DNA of 64,000 bases, from the NCBI RefSeq assembly GCF_004364165.1, contig NZ_SOAY01000010.1, positions 647,098 to 711,097 of the forward strand, written 5' to 3'. The DNA is from Maribacter spongiicola (GTDB lineage: Bacteria > Bacteroidota > Bacteroidia > Flavobacteriales > Flavobacteriaceae). How positions within the stretch are numbered: position 1 is the first letter of the stretch; each line of letters opens with the position of its first letter. The notes below the pieces were generated by a model that was not told the origin of the DNA, ran no database searches, and saw nothing but the letters and a program-made list of their open reading frames with translations. A program made the translations under genes and the position numbers. Positions 35,258 through 44,835 of this stretch are shown here, piece after piece.

Positions 35258-37981
35258 TTAATTCTTTTTTATTATTATCTTTTTTCTAGTCTGAACGCCA
35301 TTAATGTCTACCACTAGTACGTATACCCCCTCCGCAACATGGCCAACATCAAATCCATCCACATACTCCCCGGGTTCACGAGATTCAGTACCTAAGGAAA
35401 TGACATTATTATAAACGTTATTTATTGCAATTAAAGATACCGAAACCTCACTTTTTTTGTCAATTATATAGGAAACGTTTATGATATCGCTAGATGGGTT
35501 TGGCCAAATACCGACCTCGCTCACATCTTCGATTTCAAAATCCCCAAGATTGGCTGTCAACGGTATTCCACCCCCTGGTCCGGGTCCGGGACCACCACCG
35601 TTAGCACAAATACTGCTGCTTGTGGTCAAGACGGAAAAAGCCCTGGAACTACTTGAAGTACCAACCCTATTGCGTGATGCGGTTGGTAAATCATTGATCG
35701 TGGCCGAGGAAAAACTACGTGTTACCGCAACGGTATATACTCCTGCCGGTAAGGTAGAGGACATCCTAAAGGTATCCCCTGTACCGCTCATCGACCTTGG
35801 GCCGCTTACGCTCCAACTATGGGAGTATAGGTTACCCAGAAAGTCAGGGTTATTGTCAACTCGCAAGGTAACATCCCCACCACTATTTTGGCAGGTATAA
35901 AAATAAGTCCCGTTAATTCTGGGGCTTGGCGGTCTAATGGTAGCACTTGGGGTCTGAGTGCAGGTAGTGGTCGTGTTTAGTCCAAGTTCACTTGATAAGA
36001 GCGAATTCCAAGGTGTGAAAAGTCTGGCAGCATCAATATGTTCCGAATTTACAATGTTTCCAAAAACGCGGTTAAATGGGACCTGCCCCCTGGCCCTTAA
36101 ATATGCTTCGGATCGGTTCAGTTCGGTTTGGCTCGTTGTACTTCTTGTGGACGCCAAACTACTGAACAGCGGAACAAAAGTGACGAACCTGTTGGGAATG
36201 TCCACATCAAAACCATTTAGGGCATCTACCTCCCGCTCAATGTCCACGCCACCGCCGCTTGCGATATCATAGTTAATACTGTTAAAATTGAAAAAGGCCC
36301 GTTTATCCGTAGTGGGAATTCCACCCGTTCTTATAACTAATGTAGAAACTCTAGTAGTACCTCCCAAATTATTGCTGACTACTTCCGCACCAACCGTAAA
36401 AAGGCCGGCAAAAGCCCCTTGAGCTTCTATTATCTCACTGCCGGGGACATTAAAAAATCCTGTATCACCAAGGCTACCATCCACGGCGCCGTTTACCATA
36501 GCGATATTACGAATGCCTTCCCTTTGGGGGAAGCCGACCCTGTTCAATTCATTTTGAAGTGATGTAAAATCGGGGTGTGGATTTGGGCCGTTGAACCTGA
36601 TCAACAATTGCCGGGCGGCCTTCGCATCCAGTCGTTCGAGTGCGTCGTCCAAGTCCTCTTTGATATCTGCTGGCAGAATGTTCACATCATCTATTTGGCG
36701 CACGAGGCTTTGAAAGCCTACAGGCAGGTTCGCGCCCTTGTGCGGGGCATCAAAGCTGATATAGTGGCTAATGTTGTGTGTTATGTTTGAACTTTCTAGG
36801 CTACGTATGGCCAGTCGGGCGATTATTCCGCCCATACTTTCTCCAATGACTATTATTTTTTCATTACCCACCTTTTCTCGATTGACCTGTTCGATCAAGT
36901 TCCTTATGACAGTAGCATTTTGTATGATATCTGCACCTCCATTTTGAAAATTAAAATAGACCATATCATACCCATTGGCCCTAAAGATACGTTCTACACC
37001 GCTGGTGGTATAATTGGCACGTAAGTTTGCGCTGCTGTTCTCGTTAATGGGGTCAAAGCCTTCGATAACGATTACCGGTTGGTCAAAAACCACATCACAG
37101 CCCAAGTGTACCGTTGCACTGCCATCTGTGGAAGAGGAAGATCGTGCGCTTTGGCCAATGGTCCCCGTCTTACCACTTGAGATGGCGGCTTTACTGCTTT
37201 GTACCTCTCCGGTCTCGGGGAACAGGACCATGTCTGGTTCTTCGTCATCCAATGTGACCACCATTATTCTACTGTAGCTGGTAAAGGTTTTTTTGCCCTG
37301 TTTGAACTGCACGGCTACAACCTTTTCCCCGATGCTTTCATAACGCACTTTGAAATTGCTTAGACTATCCAAGGGCCTAAAGCCATTTCCGTCGGAAAAG
37401 TCGATACTCGTTGATTTGATACTTTTAGGGTTTTGAATCTGAAAAAGTTCGGGGACCACTTCGAAAGTGATATTGCCAGAGTAAACTTTTTTCGAAAGTA
37501 CACCTGCATTGAAAACGAAGTACTTTGCATAATCGGCATCGATTGCAATATTATTTCTTGTCTTCTGGATGTTGTCCTCAATCTGCAATGAATCCAGATA
37601 CTCCCCCCTTGTCTGTATAACCCCAATAGGCACTACGTTCGGCCTATCGGCATATTGAGCCTTTAGGTTCTTAAAACTAAATTGGGGTAGTCTTTTTCTG
37701 TTATTCAAATCTGATTTTCTCATTCCCTTATAGAGCAGCTTGAACTTTTGAGGATTGATCTCTGTAAATACATCTTCATCATGGTTTTCATAAGCGAAAA
37801 AATCATCCAAAAAACCGGACATCATAAAGCCCTTGTTCAACAAATAGTTTGTTTTGATGGACTGCTTATCAATGGCATCAAGTTTTTGTTCATACTTTTC
37901 GATTTCAATGGCAGCATCCTCTTGCGAACGGGTGATAAACACAACGAAGGTAAATAAGATTAAGAGTAGTTTTCTTTTCAT
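35258..37981 (-). CDS. T9SS-exported alpha/beta-hydrolase (lipase/esterase-like)
   Basis: 907 residues. Signal peptide (LLILFTFVVFITRSQ), a long N-terminal region of unknown fold, then an alpha/beta-hydrolase domain at about 300-640 with nucleophile elbow GESMGG (380-385; Ser382 predicted nucleophile) and SFDAPHKGANLP, as in triacylglycerol lipases and PGAP1-like esterases. A PKD-like beta domain follows, a Gly/Pro linker (GGPGPGPGGG), and a T9SS type A sorting domain (IWPNPSSDIINVSY .. AEGVYVLVVD). Surface or extracellular esterase/lipase is inferred. Its base composition is richer in G+C than the chromosome, consistent with acquired cargo. Confidence 0.85.
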   Translation of the reverse strand: MKRKLLLILFTFVVFITRSQEDAAIEIEKYEQKLDAIDKQSIKTNYLLNKGFMMSGFLDDFFAYENHDEDVFTEINPQKFKLLYKGMRKSDLNNRKRLPQFSFKNLKAQYADRPNVVPIGVIQTRGEYLDSLQIEDNIQKTRNNIAIDADYAKYFVFNAGVLSKKVYSGNITFEVVPELFQIQNPKSIKSTSIDFSDGNGFRPLDSLSNFKVRYESIGEKVVAVQFKQGKKTFTSYSRIMVVTLDDEEPDMVLFPETGEVQSSKAAISSGKTGTIGQSARSSSSTDGSATVHLGCDVVFDQPVIVIEGFDPINENSSANLRANYTTSGVERIFRANGYDMVYFNFQNGGADIIQNATVIRNLIEQVNREKVGNEKIIVIGESMGGIIARLAIRSLESSNITHNISHYISFDAPHKGANLPVGFQSLVRQIDDVNILPADIKEDLDDALERLDAKAARQLLIRFNGPNPHPDFTSLQNELNRVGFPQREGIRNIAMVNGAVDGSLGDTGFFNVPGSEIIEAQGAFAGLFTVGAEVVSNNLGGTTRVSTLVIRTGGIPTTDKRAFFNFNSINYDIASGGGVDIEREVDALNGFDVDIPNRFVTFVPLFSSLASTRSTTSQTELNRSEAYLRARGQVPFNRVFGNIVNSEHIDAARLFTPWNSLLSSELGLNTTTTCTQTPSATIRPPSPRINGTYFYTCQNSGGDVTLRVDNNPDFLGNLYSHSWSVSGPRSMSGTGDTFRMSSTLPAGVYTVAVTRSFSSATINDLPTASRNRVGTSSSSRAFSVLTTSSSICANGGGPGPGPGGGIPLTANLGDFEIEDVSEVGIWPNPSSDIINVSYIIDKKSEVSVSLIAINNVYNNVISLGTESREPGEYVDGFDVGHVAEGVYVLVVDINGVQTRKKIIIKKN

Positions 37982-38524
37982 GATTTATGGTTAATGAGGT
38001 TGATGTTTAAAATTAAATGTACGAAAGAAAATTATCAGGTAGGAAATTAATTGTTAATAAAAGGTGAAATTTTCTATCAACTGTAATAGAAAAGCTCATT
38101 AGACAATTTTGTGCGTTTTCTAAAGGGAACATTTAAAAAGACAGTATTCATCATAAGAATATCAAGTTTCTTAAAATAACAATTATGTAATTGATTGCTC
38201 CTAAAACAATATAATCAACCTTTTTCAAACTTATATTTTTAGGTTTAGCAATTTTAAATTGTTAATAACTCCAAATTCTACCAATTTCGACAAAATTCAA
38301 ATAGTACCATTTGAATCCATTTGAGACTAAATTAAATTTGTGAAATCGCAGATGGTTTCATATGGCTCTATTTAATGTAAGTAATTGTATATCAGTTTTT
38401 TGTGAATAACTAAAAGCAACATATCAAGCTCCGACCCTTCCTTTATTTTACCTTTATCCAAGAAATTCTTCAAAAGAAAACAAAAGCGCTTTTGTTCATT
38501 TAACAACCCTAAAAAAGGAAAACA
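37982..38524. other. non-coding region upstream of the HTH gene and hydrolase operon
   Basis: Divergent promoter region, A+T-rich, no gene seen. Holds the 18-bp palindrome at 38479-38496. Confidence 0.6.
38479..38496. promoter_or_regulatory. 18-bp palindrome upstream of the HTH gene (operator candidate)
   Basis: Perfect palindrome AACAAAAGCGCTTTTGTT ending 28 bases before the HTH gene ATG. Position and symmetry suit a dimeric regulator. Confidence 0.5.
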
Positions 38525-38812
38525 ATGGACAATTTTTTAATCCTTGAACGACTTGATCGTTTGGAACGGCTATTAACAGCCAACAAGGAAGTACTCACCT
38601 TTGAGGAAACCTGTGACTATACCGGAATATCGAGAAGCTATCTGTACAAACTTACGGCCTCTGGAAATATCCCGCACTCAAAACCCAATGGCAAGATGCT
38701 GTTCTTCGAAAAGGCCAGACTCAATGCTTGGCTTTTACGTAACGATAGAAAGTCTACATCGGAAATCGAGACCGAGGCCCTCAACCATATCTTTAAAAAT
38801 AGGCGCAGATGA
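38525..38812 (+). CDS. helix-turn-helix (excisionase/MerR-like) protein
   Basis: 95 residues; the helix-turn-helix is FEETCDYTGISRSYLYKLTASGNIPHSKPNGKM read as two parts, the recognition helix being ISRSYLYKLTASG. Small HTH_17 proteins of this kind accompany mobilizable Bacteroidota elements as excisionase or replication regulators. Its stop overlaps the primase-like gene start by 4 bp. Confidence 0.82.
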   Translation: MDNFLILERLDRLERLLTANKEVLTFEETCDYTGISRSYLYKLTASGNIPHSKPNGKMLFFEKARLNAWLLRNDRKSTSEIETEALNHIFKNRRR

Positions 38813-39666
38813 AACGGGAAGAAATTGACTGGAAAAGAGTCCGTGCTGTTTGTATCGTAACAACGATGGCAAAGGCTGGACACTTTCCGAGCAGGGAAAC
38901 CAATAAAGAGGCTTGGTTTCGAAGTCCTTTCCGCCAAGAAATCCATGCCTCCTTTAAGGTGTCTAAACTCAAAAACCTATGGTTCGACCACGGGGCAGGG
39001 TACGGAGGAAACGTTCTGGATTTGGTCTTCCGGTTTTACGACTGCCGCATTCTGGATGCGCTCGACTTCCTTTCCGACATACCGACCTCTTTTTCTTTTC
39101 ACCCGCAACCTTTTGTTCCACCATCGAATACGAGCTTGGTCGTCAAAAGTGTTAATCCCATTTGGCATTACGGGCTGAAAGTTTACCTAAAGGAGCGGGA
39201 CATCTCGCTGGAAACAGCCAATAAATATTGTAAGGAAGTACATTATTCGTGCAAGGGAAACCACTATTTCGGCATCGGACTACAGAACGATTCCGGTGGA
39301 TGGGAACTTCGTAATAAATATTTCAAAAGTGCATCCTCCCCAAAGGATATTACATTTCTATTCAATGGATGTAGGCAATTGGTAGTGATCGAAGGAATGT
39401 TCGATTTCCTGTCGGTCACGAATTTTTGTCATGATAACAAATCCTTTCTCATTTTAAATTCCCTGTCCTTTATTAAAAATGCCATGCGGTATATAGAATT
39501 TTTTAAGGATGTCGAACTGTATCTGGACAATGATGCGGCAGGAAAAGAAGCTACGAAGTGGTTATTGCAAAATCATGAATACTGCATCGATAGATCCTAT
39601 TTATATAAAGAGTACAAAGATATAAATGAGATGTATAGCGCAAGAAAAAGAGAAAAAGGAATGTAA
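38809..39666 (+). CDS. CHC2/Toprim primase-like protein
   Basis: 285 residues. The N-terminal part resembles the DnaG CHC2 domain (AWFRSPFRQEIHASFKV, LWFDHGAGYGGNVLDLV), and the C-terminal half is a Toprim domain (LVVIEGMFDFLSV with the catalytic Glu, VELYLDNDAAGKEATKWL with the DxD-like acidic pair). It probably primes element DNA during transfer or replication. Cys ligands of the zinc finger are not evident. Co-transcribed with the HTH gene. Confidence 0.83.
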   Translation: MKREEIDWKRVRAVCIVTTMAKAGHFPSRETNKEAWFRSPFRQEIHASFKVSKLKNLWFDHGAGYGGNVLDLVFRFYDCRILDALDFLSDIPTSFSFHPQPFVPPSNTSLVVKSVNPIWHYGLKVYLKERDISLETANKYCKEVHYSCKGNHYFGIGLQNDSGGWELRNKYFKSASSPKDITFLFNGCRQLVVIEGMFDFLSVTNFCHDNKSFLILNSLSFIKNAMRYIEFFKDVELYLDNDAAGKEATKWLLQNHEYCIDRSYLYKEYKDINEMYSARKREKGM

Positions 39667-39693
39667 CGGTAAAATCCTATCTGAGTAAGAATT

Positions 39694-39729
39694 CAAGATG
39701 TGTCATTGTCATGACAAATCTTGCTTTTT
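39694..39729 (+). terminator. hairpin after the primase gene (terminator or oriT candidate)
   Basis: 13-bp stem with one mismatch (CAAGATGTGTCAT against ATGACAAATCTTG), 4-base loop, followed by CTTTTTC. It fits an intrinsic terminator, but its place directly upstream of mobC also fits an oriT inverted repeat. Confidence 0.6.
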
Positions 39730-39827
39730 CTCCCGTTGGTCGCAAAAGAAAAGTAACTATTAATCGGGTTTTTGATATATGATTTAGCATAGACTACTTC
39801 GATTGAAAAAGAATAAAAAAGAACAAA

Positions 39828-40124
39828 GTGAAAAAAGAATTTGTACAATTTCGATGTTCCATTTATGAGAAAAAGCTGCTCAAGATCAAGGCCAAAAAGA
39901 GCGGACTTTCCATAAGTGAATATTGTCGTCGTGCTGCCTTCGACCTTCTGATCGTCGAACGGTTTTCCGAGGAACAGATCGAAGTGTACAAATTACTGGT
40001 TCAATATCAGGTCAACTTTAAACGTATCGGGAATATGTACCGAAAACGAAATCCTAAACTGGCAGATGAAGTGGTACAGTTGGCAAACGAGATACGGGAA
40101 CATCTTTACAATTTCAAGAAATGA
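39828..40124 (+). CDS. mobC: mobilization protein MobC-like (relaxosome accessory)
   Basis: 98 residues; ribbon-helix-helix-like N-terminus FVQFRCSIYEKKLLKIKAK, then SGLSISEYCRRAAF and the MobC-type helix YQVNFKRIGNMYRKRN. In the family it helps the relaxase open oriT. Overlaps the relaxase start by 4 bp. Confidence 0.85.
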   Translation: MKKEFVQFRCSIYEKKLLKIKAKKSGLSISEYCRRAAFDLLIVERFSEEQIEVYKLLVQYQVNFKRIGNMYRKRNPKLADEVVQLANEIREHLYNFKK

Positions 40125-40990
40125 TTGGCATGGGAAAATCCATATCGCATACGGGAGCTTCCATGGGGTACGGTTGGAACGAGGAGAAAGATGCAAAGGT
40201 GGTCTATCGCGAATATCTGGCAGGGGACGACCCTAAGGAGATCACTCGGGAATTCAAGATCATACAATCACAGAACCACCGATGTGAAAAGAACACCTTG
40301 AGTTTCGTCCTTAGTCCTACGATAGAGGATGGACAGGAATTGAAAGAAAAGGAACTGAAGGAAATTACGGAACGGTTCATTAAAGAAATGAAACTACAGG
40401 AACGACAGGCCATTGCTTTTGTGCATCAGAATACAAGCCATCGGCATATCCATTTATACGTAAACCGCATCGATTTTGACGGTAAGGCCTACAAGGACAG
40501 CTATATCGGCAAACGGAGCCAACAGGCCGCCGAGAGAGTAGCACAGCAAATGGGCATGACCACGGTACGGGAAGTACAACAGGAGAAATTGAACGAAGTG
40601 AAAATTGTACGTGAGGAAATAAAGCAGATCCATGAAAAGGTGATTACCGAAATGAGGCCCAAAGATTTTGACCAGTATATCAAGTTCATGAAACAAAACG
40701 AAGTGAACGTAATTCCAAGCATCGGTAAATCGAATCAGCTACGGGGTTTCCGTTTTGGATACCAAGGTCAGAACCTAAAAGGAAGTGATGTACATCGTAC
40801 GATGTCGATGGGGCGAATAGCGGAGCGAATCGGATTTGATAAAAACGCTGCTCAAATGATAGGTAACGGAAACACCATGCCGTTATTGGGCAAAACAGTC
40901 GGAGTTTCCCCCAACTTGGCAGCGAACATTGCACAAAAGGCGATTAAATTGGCCATCAAAAAAACAATCGGATTAGGAATGGAAATCTAA
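40121..40990 (+). CDS. mobB: relaxase/mobilization nuclease MobB-like
   Basis: 289-residue relaxase with the HUH-type metal site HRHIHLYVN (107-115) followed by R and a basic linker; Tyr candidates for DNA nicking lie near the N-terminus (MGYGWN) and at GYQG. This matches Bacteroidota MobP/MobB relaxases that nick oriT and carry the strand to the recipient. Length is shorter than some relaxases, but the nuclease domain is complete. Confidence 0.88.
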   Translation: MIGMGKSISHTGASMGYGWNEEKDAKVVYREYLAGDDPKEITREFKIIQSQNHRCEKNTLSFVLSPTIEDGQELKEKELKEITERFIKEMKLQERQAIAFVHQNTSHRHIHLYVNRIDFDGKAYKDSYIGKRSQQAAERVAQQMGMTTVREVQQEKLNEVKIVREEIKQIHEKVITEMRPKDFDQYIKFMKQNEVNVIPSIGKSNQLRGFRFGYQGQNLKGSDVHRTMSMGRIAERIGFDKNAAQMIGNGNTMPLLGKTVGVSPNLAANIAQKAIKLAIKKTIGLGMEI

Positions 40991-40994
40991 AACT

Positions 40995-41450
40995 ATGGCA
41001 AAACTAGAAGAAATAGCAGAATTATTAACGGAGGAAATCAAAGAATTTGAAAACTCGGTCAGTCGCATGGAAGAGCTGCAAGCTTTTCTGATGAACTACA
41101 AGATCAAGCCCGACACTTCGGATATCGACTTTATTTTGAGGCGATACAATGACAATCAAAAGAGAGCCATTGACGACCAACATACACTGATGGCGAACGT
41201 GGTCTCCTACATTAAAAAATCCATAACGATACCAAAATGGGCCATAAAGCTGTTTTGTGGACTGTTCGCCTGCATTATTTTGGTATTGGGCTACTCCGTT
41301 TACAAGGTTTCACGGATCTCCGATATAAAACAGGAAGCCTATGGACAGGGAGAAGAAAAGGCGGTCGGGCATTTCAGGGCGTTCCTCGAGGCCAGCCCAG
41401 AGGCAAGCGAACTCTATCAGGAATGGCGAGAACCCAAAAGCAAAAAGTAG
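40995..41450 (+). CDS. mobilization-operon membrane protein
   Basis: 151 residues with a coiled-coil N-terminus (LEEIAELLTEEIKEFENSV), one transmembrane helix (LFCGLFACIILVLGYSVYKV, about residues 88-107) and a short charged tail. It begins 4 bases after the mobB stop. Small membrane proteins of this type follow relaxase genes and may link the relaxosome to the coupling protein; no motif proves this. Confidence 0.7.
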   Translation: MAKLEEIAELLTEEIKEFENSVSRMEELQAFLMNYKIKPDTSDIDFILRRYNDNQKRAIDDQHTLMANVVSYIKKSITIPKWAIKLFCGLFACIILVLGYSVYKVSRISDIKQEAYGQGEEKAVGHFRAFLEASPEASELYQEWREPKSKK

Positions 41451-41452
41451 CA

Positions 41453-41524
41453 TGCGCCCTATCCGGTTTTTGCTTAACGCTTATCTGCCGGAACACTACA
41501 AAAACCGGACAGGATCCACGCGCA
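41453..41524. repeat. nested inverted repeat after the mob operon (terminator or oriT candidate)
   Basis: 14-bp stem 41458-41471/41500-41513 (CCTATCCGGTTTTT with one G-T wobble), 28-base loop, and an outer TGCGC/GCGCA pair at 41453-41457 and 41520-41524. It lies just behind the mob operon. Confidence 0.6.
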
Positions 41525-41793
41525 GGTAAGTTTTGGTAAGATTTGGGGGCTTCTACCAATTATGAATATTTGGAATTTATTTAAAAGTCTAATTAATGCT
41601 GGGCATGAACACTTTAATTTTAATTGAATGGAATCATGGTTATTTAAACATTATGGGCAGGGTAGTAATACTTTTTCTAAGAAGTATGTATCTCTTTTAA
41701 TAATTGGGTAAGCAATGTGATTAAAGAGCCGTTTATTTAAACCATCGCGTTGGAGACATATGCTTTTCATAGGAAATCAAATGTTGCTCCTCT

Positions 41794-42038
41794 TTATTTT
41801 ATCTTTAAAAATTTTAAAAGTCCATAAAGCTCTTGCCTGTTGTTCCAAAATCTGTTATTATTATTTGGGGTTGTTGAATTTGGCAGAGAATGCTATAATG
41901 GTCCATTATTAAAGCTCTAAGATCTTTGAAGTCTGTAAGCTTTCCTATTTCAGGAAGTTGTTTAAACAATACTGTTCGCTCTCTAATCGCTACGTTCAAT
42001 ATCTGAGCGTATTGATTGCCTTTATTTCACTTATTCCA
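41794..42038 (-). pseudogene. decayed ParE/RelE-type toxin
   Basis: Fragments of a RelE/ParE toxin are readable in order on the minus strand: WNK then an in-frame TGA then NKGNQYAQIL, followed by RERTVLFKQLPEIGKLTDF, DLRALIMDHYSILCQIQQ and IIITDF. A one-base frameshift follows, after which the other frame continues with WNNRQELYGLLKFLKI, the expected toxin C-terminus (DFWxNRQ). The part upstream of 42038 is not cleanly readable. Non-functional. Confidence 0.7.
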
Positions 42039-42088
42039 CTAATTGAAAATGTAATTTCTTTGTTTTTTCGCCAATTGTGTTCAAAATA

Positions 42089-42280
42089 TTAGTAGTCCAT
42101 CCATTCAGAGTCCTCTTTTCTAAGGTCACTTTCGGATATCAAATTACCGTTTGCAATATCAGTTTCGCTTGATATAAGTATTTCAATTTGATGAGAATCT
42201 AGTATTAATTGGTCATCCGTTTCGGTCTAATTGAGTATGTTCTCGATAGCAGCTAACAATTCTTCACTGGTGGCGACCAT
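42089..42280 (-). pseudogene. decayed antitoxin with an in-frame TAG
   Basis: 64-codon frame from ATG at 42280: MVATSEELLAAIENILN, then TAG (42227-42229), then in the same frame TETDDQLILDSHQIEIL to SDLRKEDSEWMDY and TAA at 42089. The C-terminal layout is that of an addiction-module antitoxin preceding a RelE/ParE toxin, and the toxin remnant follows on the same strand. Confidence 0.65.
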
Positions 42281-42456
42281 TATGCGGTTAATAAATCTGT
42301 TTTTTAAAATGTTCAGCGTTTTCATCATCCGATTATTATTAAAATTCCGCAATCTTATGGGTAGTAGTACATGTTAGACAATAGTTGTAGCTATGTCACA
42401 AAGTTGAACATTACCATTTAAATCTTCAAAACCCCTGCAGGCTCATTACAAAATAA

Positions 42457-42487
42457 AAAGCGGTTCTATAAAATATAGAACCGCTTT
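42457..42487 (-). terminator. terminator of the T9SS adhesin pseudogene
   Basis: 14-bp stem AAAGCGGTTCTATA/TATAGAACCGCTTT with a 3-base loop, followed on the minus strand by T-rich sequence. Confidence 0.85.
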
Positions 42488-42509
42488 AGCTATGGTGCAA
42501 AAGGTTATT

Positions 42510-44223
42510 TTAATTCATATATATTTTGTGGCTCTCCTTGTGTCCATCTATGTTTACTTCAATAATATACATGCCAGAAGGAATATCTTCAATACCGATC
42601 GTAGTGCTTGAACTAATTATTTTTATGCTTTTCAGTTCCTTACCGTTCGTATCGTAGATTATGGCCCTTATATCAGAATTGGTTGTGATTTCTTGGTTGC
42701 TCAGTTCTATATTGATAAAATCCTTGGCGGGATTCGGATAAATCTGAGTGCCCGATCCGGCCGGTCTTGGAATTCCTCCACCGCCACCACCGTGCGTAAC
42801 ACTTAACTTCCTTGCCCCACTTGTACCACAAGCATTTACGGCCATTACCTGAATTTGACCCGGATTGCCTCCTAGACCACTAAAGACCTGAATAGATCTC
42901 GCAGAGCTGTAATTCGTACGTTTTTGCCAATTCTGTCCCGAGTAATTAAAATTGGTGTAGGTATCATAAGGGTAGGGCAGATACCAAATGTAGGATGTAG
43001 CGCCTTGAACACTCGCAACACTATAGTTTACTAGCGCACCGGTCAAAACTGAAGCTGGACCGGAAATGGAACCTGGAACATTGACAATACCTAACTGAAG
43101 ATCTATAGATTTAGTTATGGTCTGATTGCACGAATTCGTAATTGTGGCGGTTAGCGTAATGGGGCCGCTTCCAATTTTGGTTACGGTCGTTGAATTACCG
43201 GAAGTGGTACTCAAAGTTGCTTTTGATGGGATAGATACAACCCAAGAGGTTACGGATTGCCCGGCCAGCAAACCGCTCATGGTATATGTTGAACTAGAAC
43301 ATACTGCACTGCTGCCCGATATCGAGGCATTACTTGTAAAAGCGCTTCTGGTTACTGTTAAAGTTTTGGTGGGTTGTGCTACTCCGTTTAAATAAGGAGT
43401 CACAGTAACGGTGCCAGGTAAGGTAGTTGAAGAAGTGGGTGTTAGGGTAACAGTACTCATCGTCGAATTAACCGTACCCGACCAACCGGGGTAACCCCAT
43501 TGATAGGTCATAGTGCCTGGTGAATTGTATACATTATTCACGGTAAACACAACTGGTGTTGTTACACCACAGGCTATACTATTAACATTCGATGTTAACG
43601 TAAATGTTGGTGGTGGTGGCACTTCAAAAATTTGAATTTTCTTTATATAAATTGTTTGAATATATTGTGAACCTGAAGCTATATTAGATAAACTAAAAGT
43701 ACCAATACCTAAGCTAGATTGTGCAGAACTCAAAATAGTCAGAATCAAAGGTGTATTCAACGAATGTTGTCCCATTAACTACTTGAAACCAATTGCTATT
43801 TGAAGAAAATGTGCCATTATCTTCGTTTGTAAAATTAATTCCATTACAGTTTGGATCAGTTCCAATAGGCGCGAAATTACATTTTAGACCAATAGGTTCA
43901 CTGTAATTGTTGTTGTTTTTGGCAGTTATTTTTACAGAGTACTTGTAATCTTTTTTAAAAGTACCAGTTATCGCAAATTCTGTTCCTTTCTGATTAGTTC
44001 CACCATTATTATAATCATATTTAAGCTCAAGACCACCTTGAGTTGAATTTTTTTTTACATCACCTACTTTAGTTTCATGGAAAAAGTTTTGAACAGATAT
44101 CAGCGGACTAAATACATCGCATTGATTTGATGTAAACGTTGAATAATCTAATGTAACCAGTTGAGCATTAGATGTTGTTATTGTTAAAATAAACAAAAAG
44201 AAAAGTAATTTTACGTGGTTCAT
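42510..44223 (-). pseudogene. T9SS-exported PKD-type surface protein, frameshifted
   Basis: Two overlapping frames make one gene. The first (44223-43714) has a signal peptide (LLFFLFILTITTSNAQ) and a beta-sandwich that ends at ..FVEYTFDSDYF and a stop. The second (43775-42510) continues with SSAQSSLGIGTFSLSNIAS, Ig/PKD-like repeats (FTLTSNVNSIACG, STYTMSGLLAGQSVTSWVV), a Gly/Pro linker and a T9SS sorting domain (IYPNPAKDFINIEL .. PSGMYIIEVN). The shift lies near 43720-43735, next to a short T-run. An authentic frameshift or a sequencing error both fit; a short T4 run is a poor programmed-slippage site. Confidence 0.75.
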
Positions 44224-44235
44224 GATTTTTTGATT

Positions 44236-44835
44236 TTATTTTTTTGTTAAAAATATTTGAAACCCTAGACTTAATTGGAGATTGTTTTCGGTACTATCAT
44301 TCACCCCTTTAAATTTTTCGGAAGAATAATTTAGGCCCAGTTCCATAGCCACAGAACTATTAAAAAAAATAGTGGGTCCAGCACTAATCGAATACCCATG
44401 TGTATTATCTTTCAATTCTCCATTTTCAAAAGCAGAACTACCAAAAAAATAGCCACCATCAAGATATATATTTACTAACTTTTCAGGGTTTAAAAAATAA
44501 TACCTCGAATAAGCTCCATAATTCAGCAAATATCTGTTAACATCAGAACTTGTATTGGTTCTTTTGTAGTCAGAATAACCAACTCGAATCCCTGCCTGTA
44601 GCTTGTCTATAAAAAAATAACCTGCATTAGCTTTAATATCAAATTCAGATGTTTTAAGTTTATCATTTTTAAAGTTATTGTTAAATCTTTCTTTGTTAGA
44701 AAAGGAGGCGTCACCGCCAAACATCCAATTGCCTTTGGTTATTTGAGAATTAGCTGTTATAGTAAAAAATAAAATATAAATAGGAAGCAGTTTGATAAGG
44801 GTATTCGCTAGTGATTTTAAATTTTTTATATTCAT
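44236..44835 (-). CDS. outer-membrane beta-barrel protein
   Basis: 199 residues with signal peptide (LPIYILFFTITANSQ) and alternating beta-strands of the OmpW/OmpX-like porin family fold (GGDASFSNKERF, AGIRVGYSDYK, GAYSRYYFLNPEKLVNIYLD, MELGLNYSSEKF, LQLSLGFQIFLTKK ending in an aromatic-poor strand). It starts 12 bases upstream of the adhesin gene in the same direction, so they were one operon. Function unknown. Confidence 0.75.
   Translation of the reverse strand: MNIKNLKSLANTLIKLLPIYILFFTITANSQITKGNWMFGGDASFSNKERFNNNFKNDKLKTSEFDIKANAGYFFIDKLQAGIRVGYSDYKRTNTSSDVNRYLLNYGAYSRYYFLNPEKLVNIYLDGGYFFGSSAFENGELKDNTHGYSISAGPTIFFNSSVAMELGLNYSSEKFKGVNDSTENNLQLSLGFQIFLTKK

Noticed and set aside
35481-35900. 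Antisense frame in the hydrolase gene
   Set aside because: Overlaps the T9SS and linker region of the supported gene, and has no RBS or known motif.
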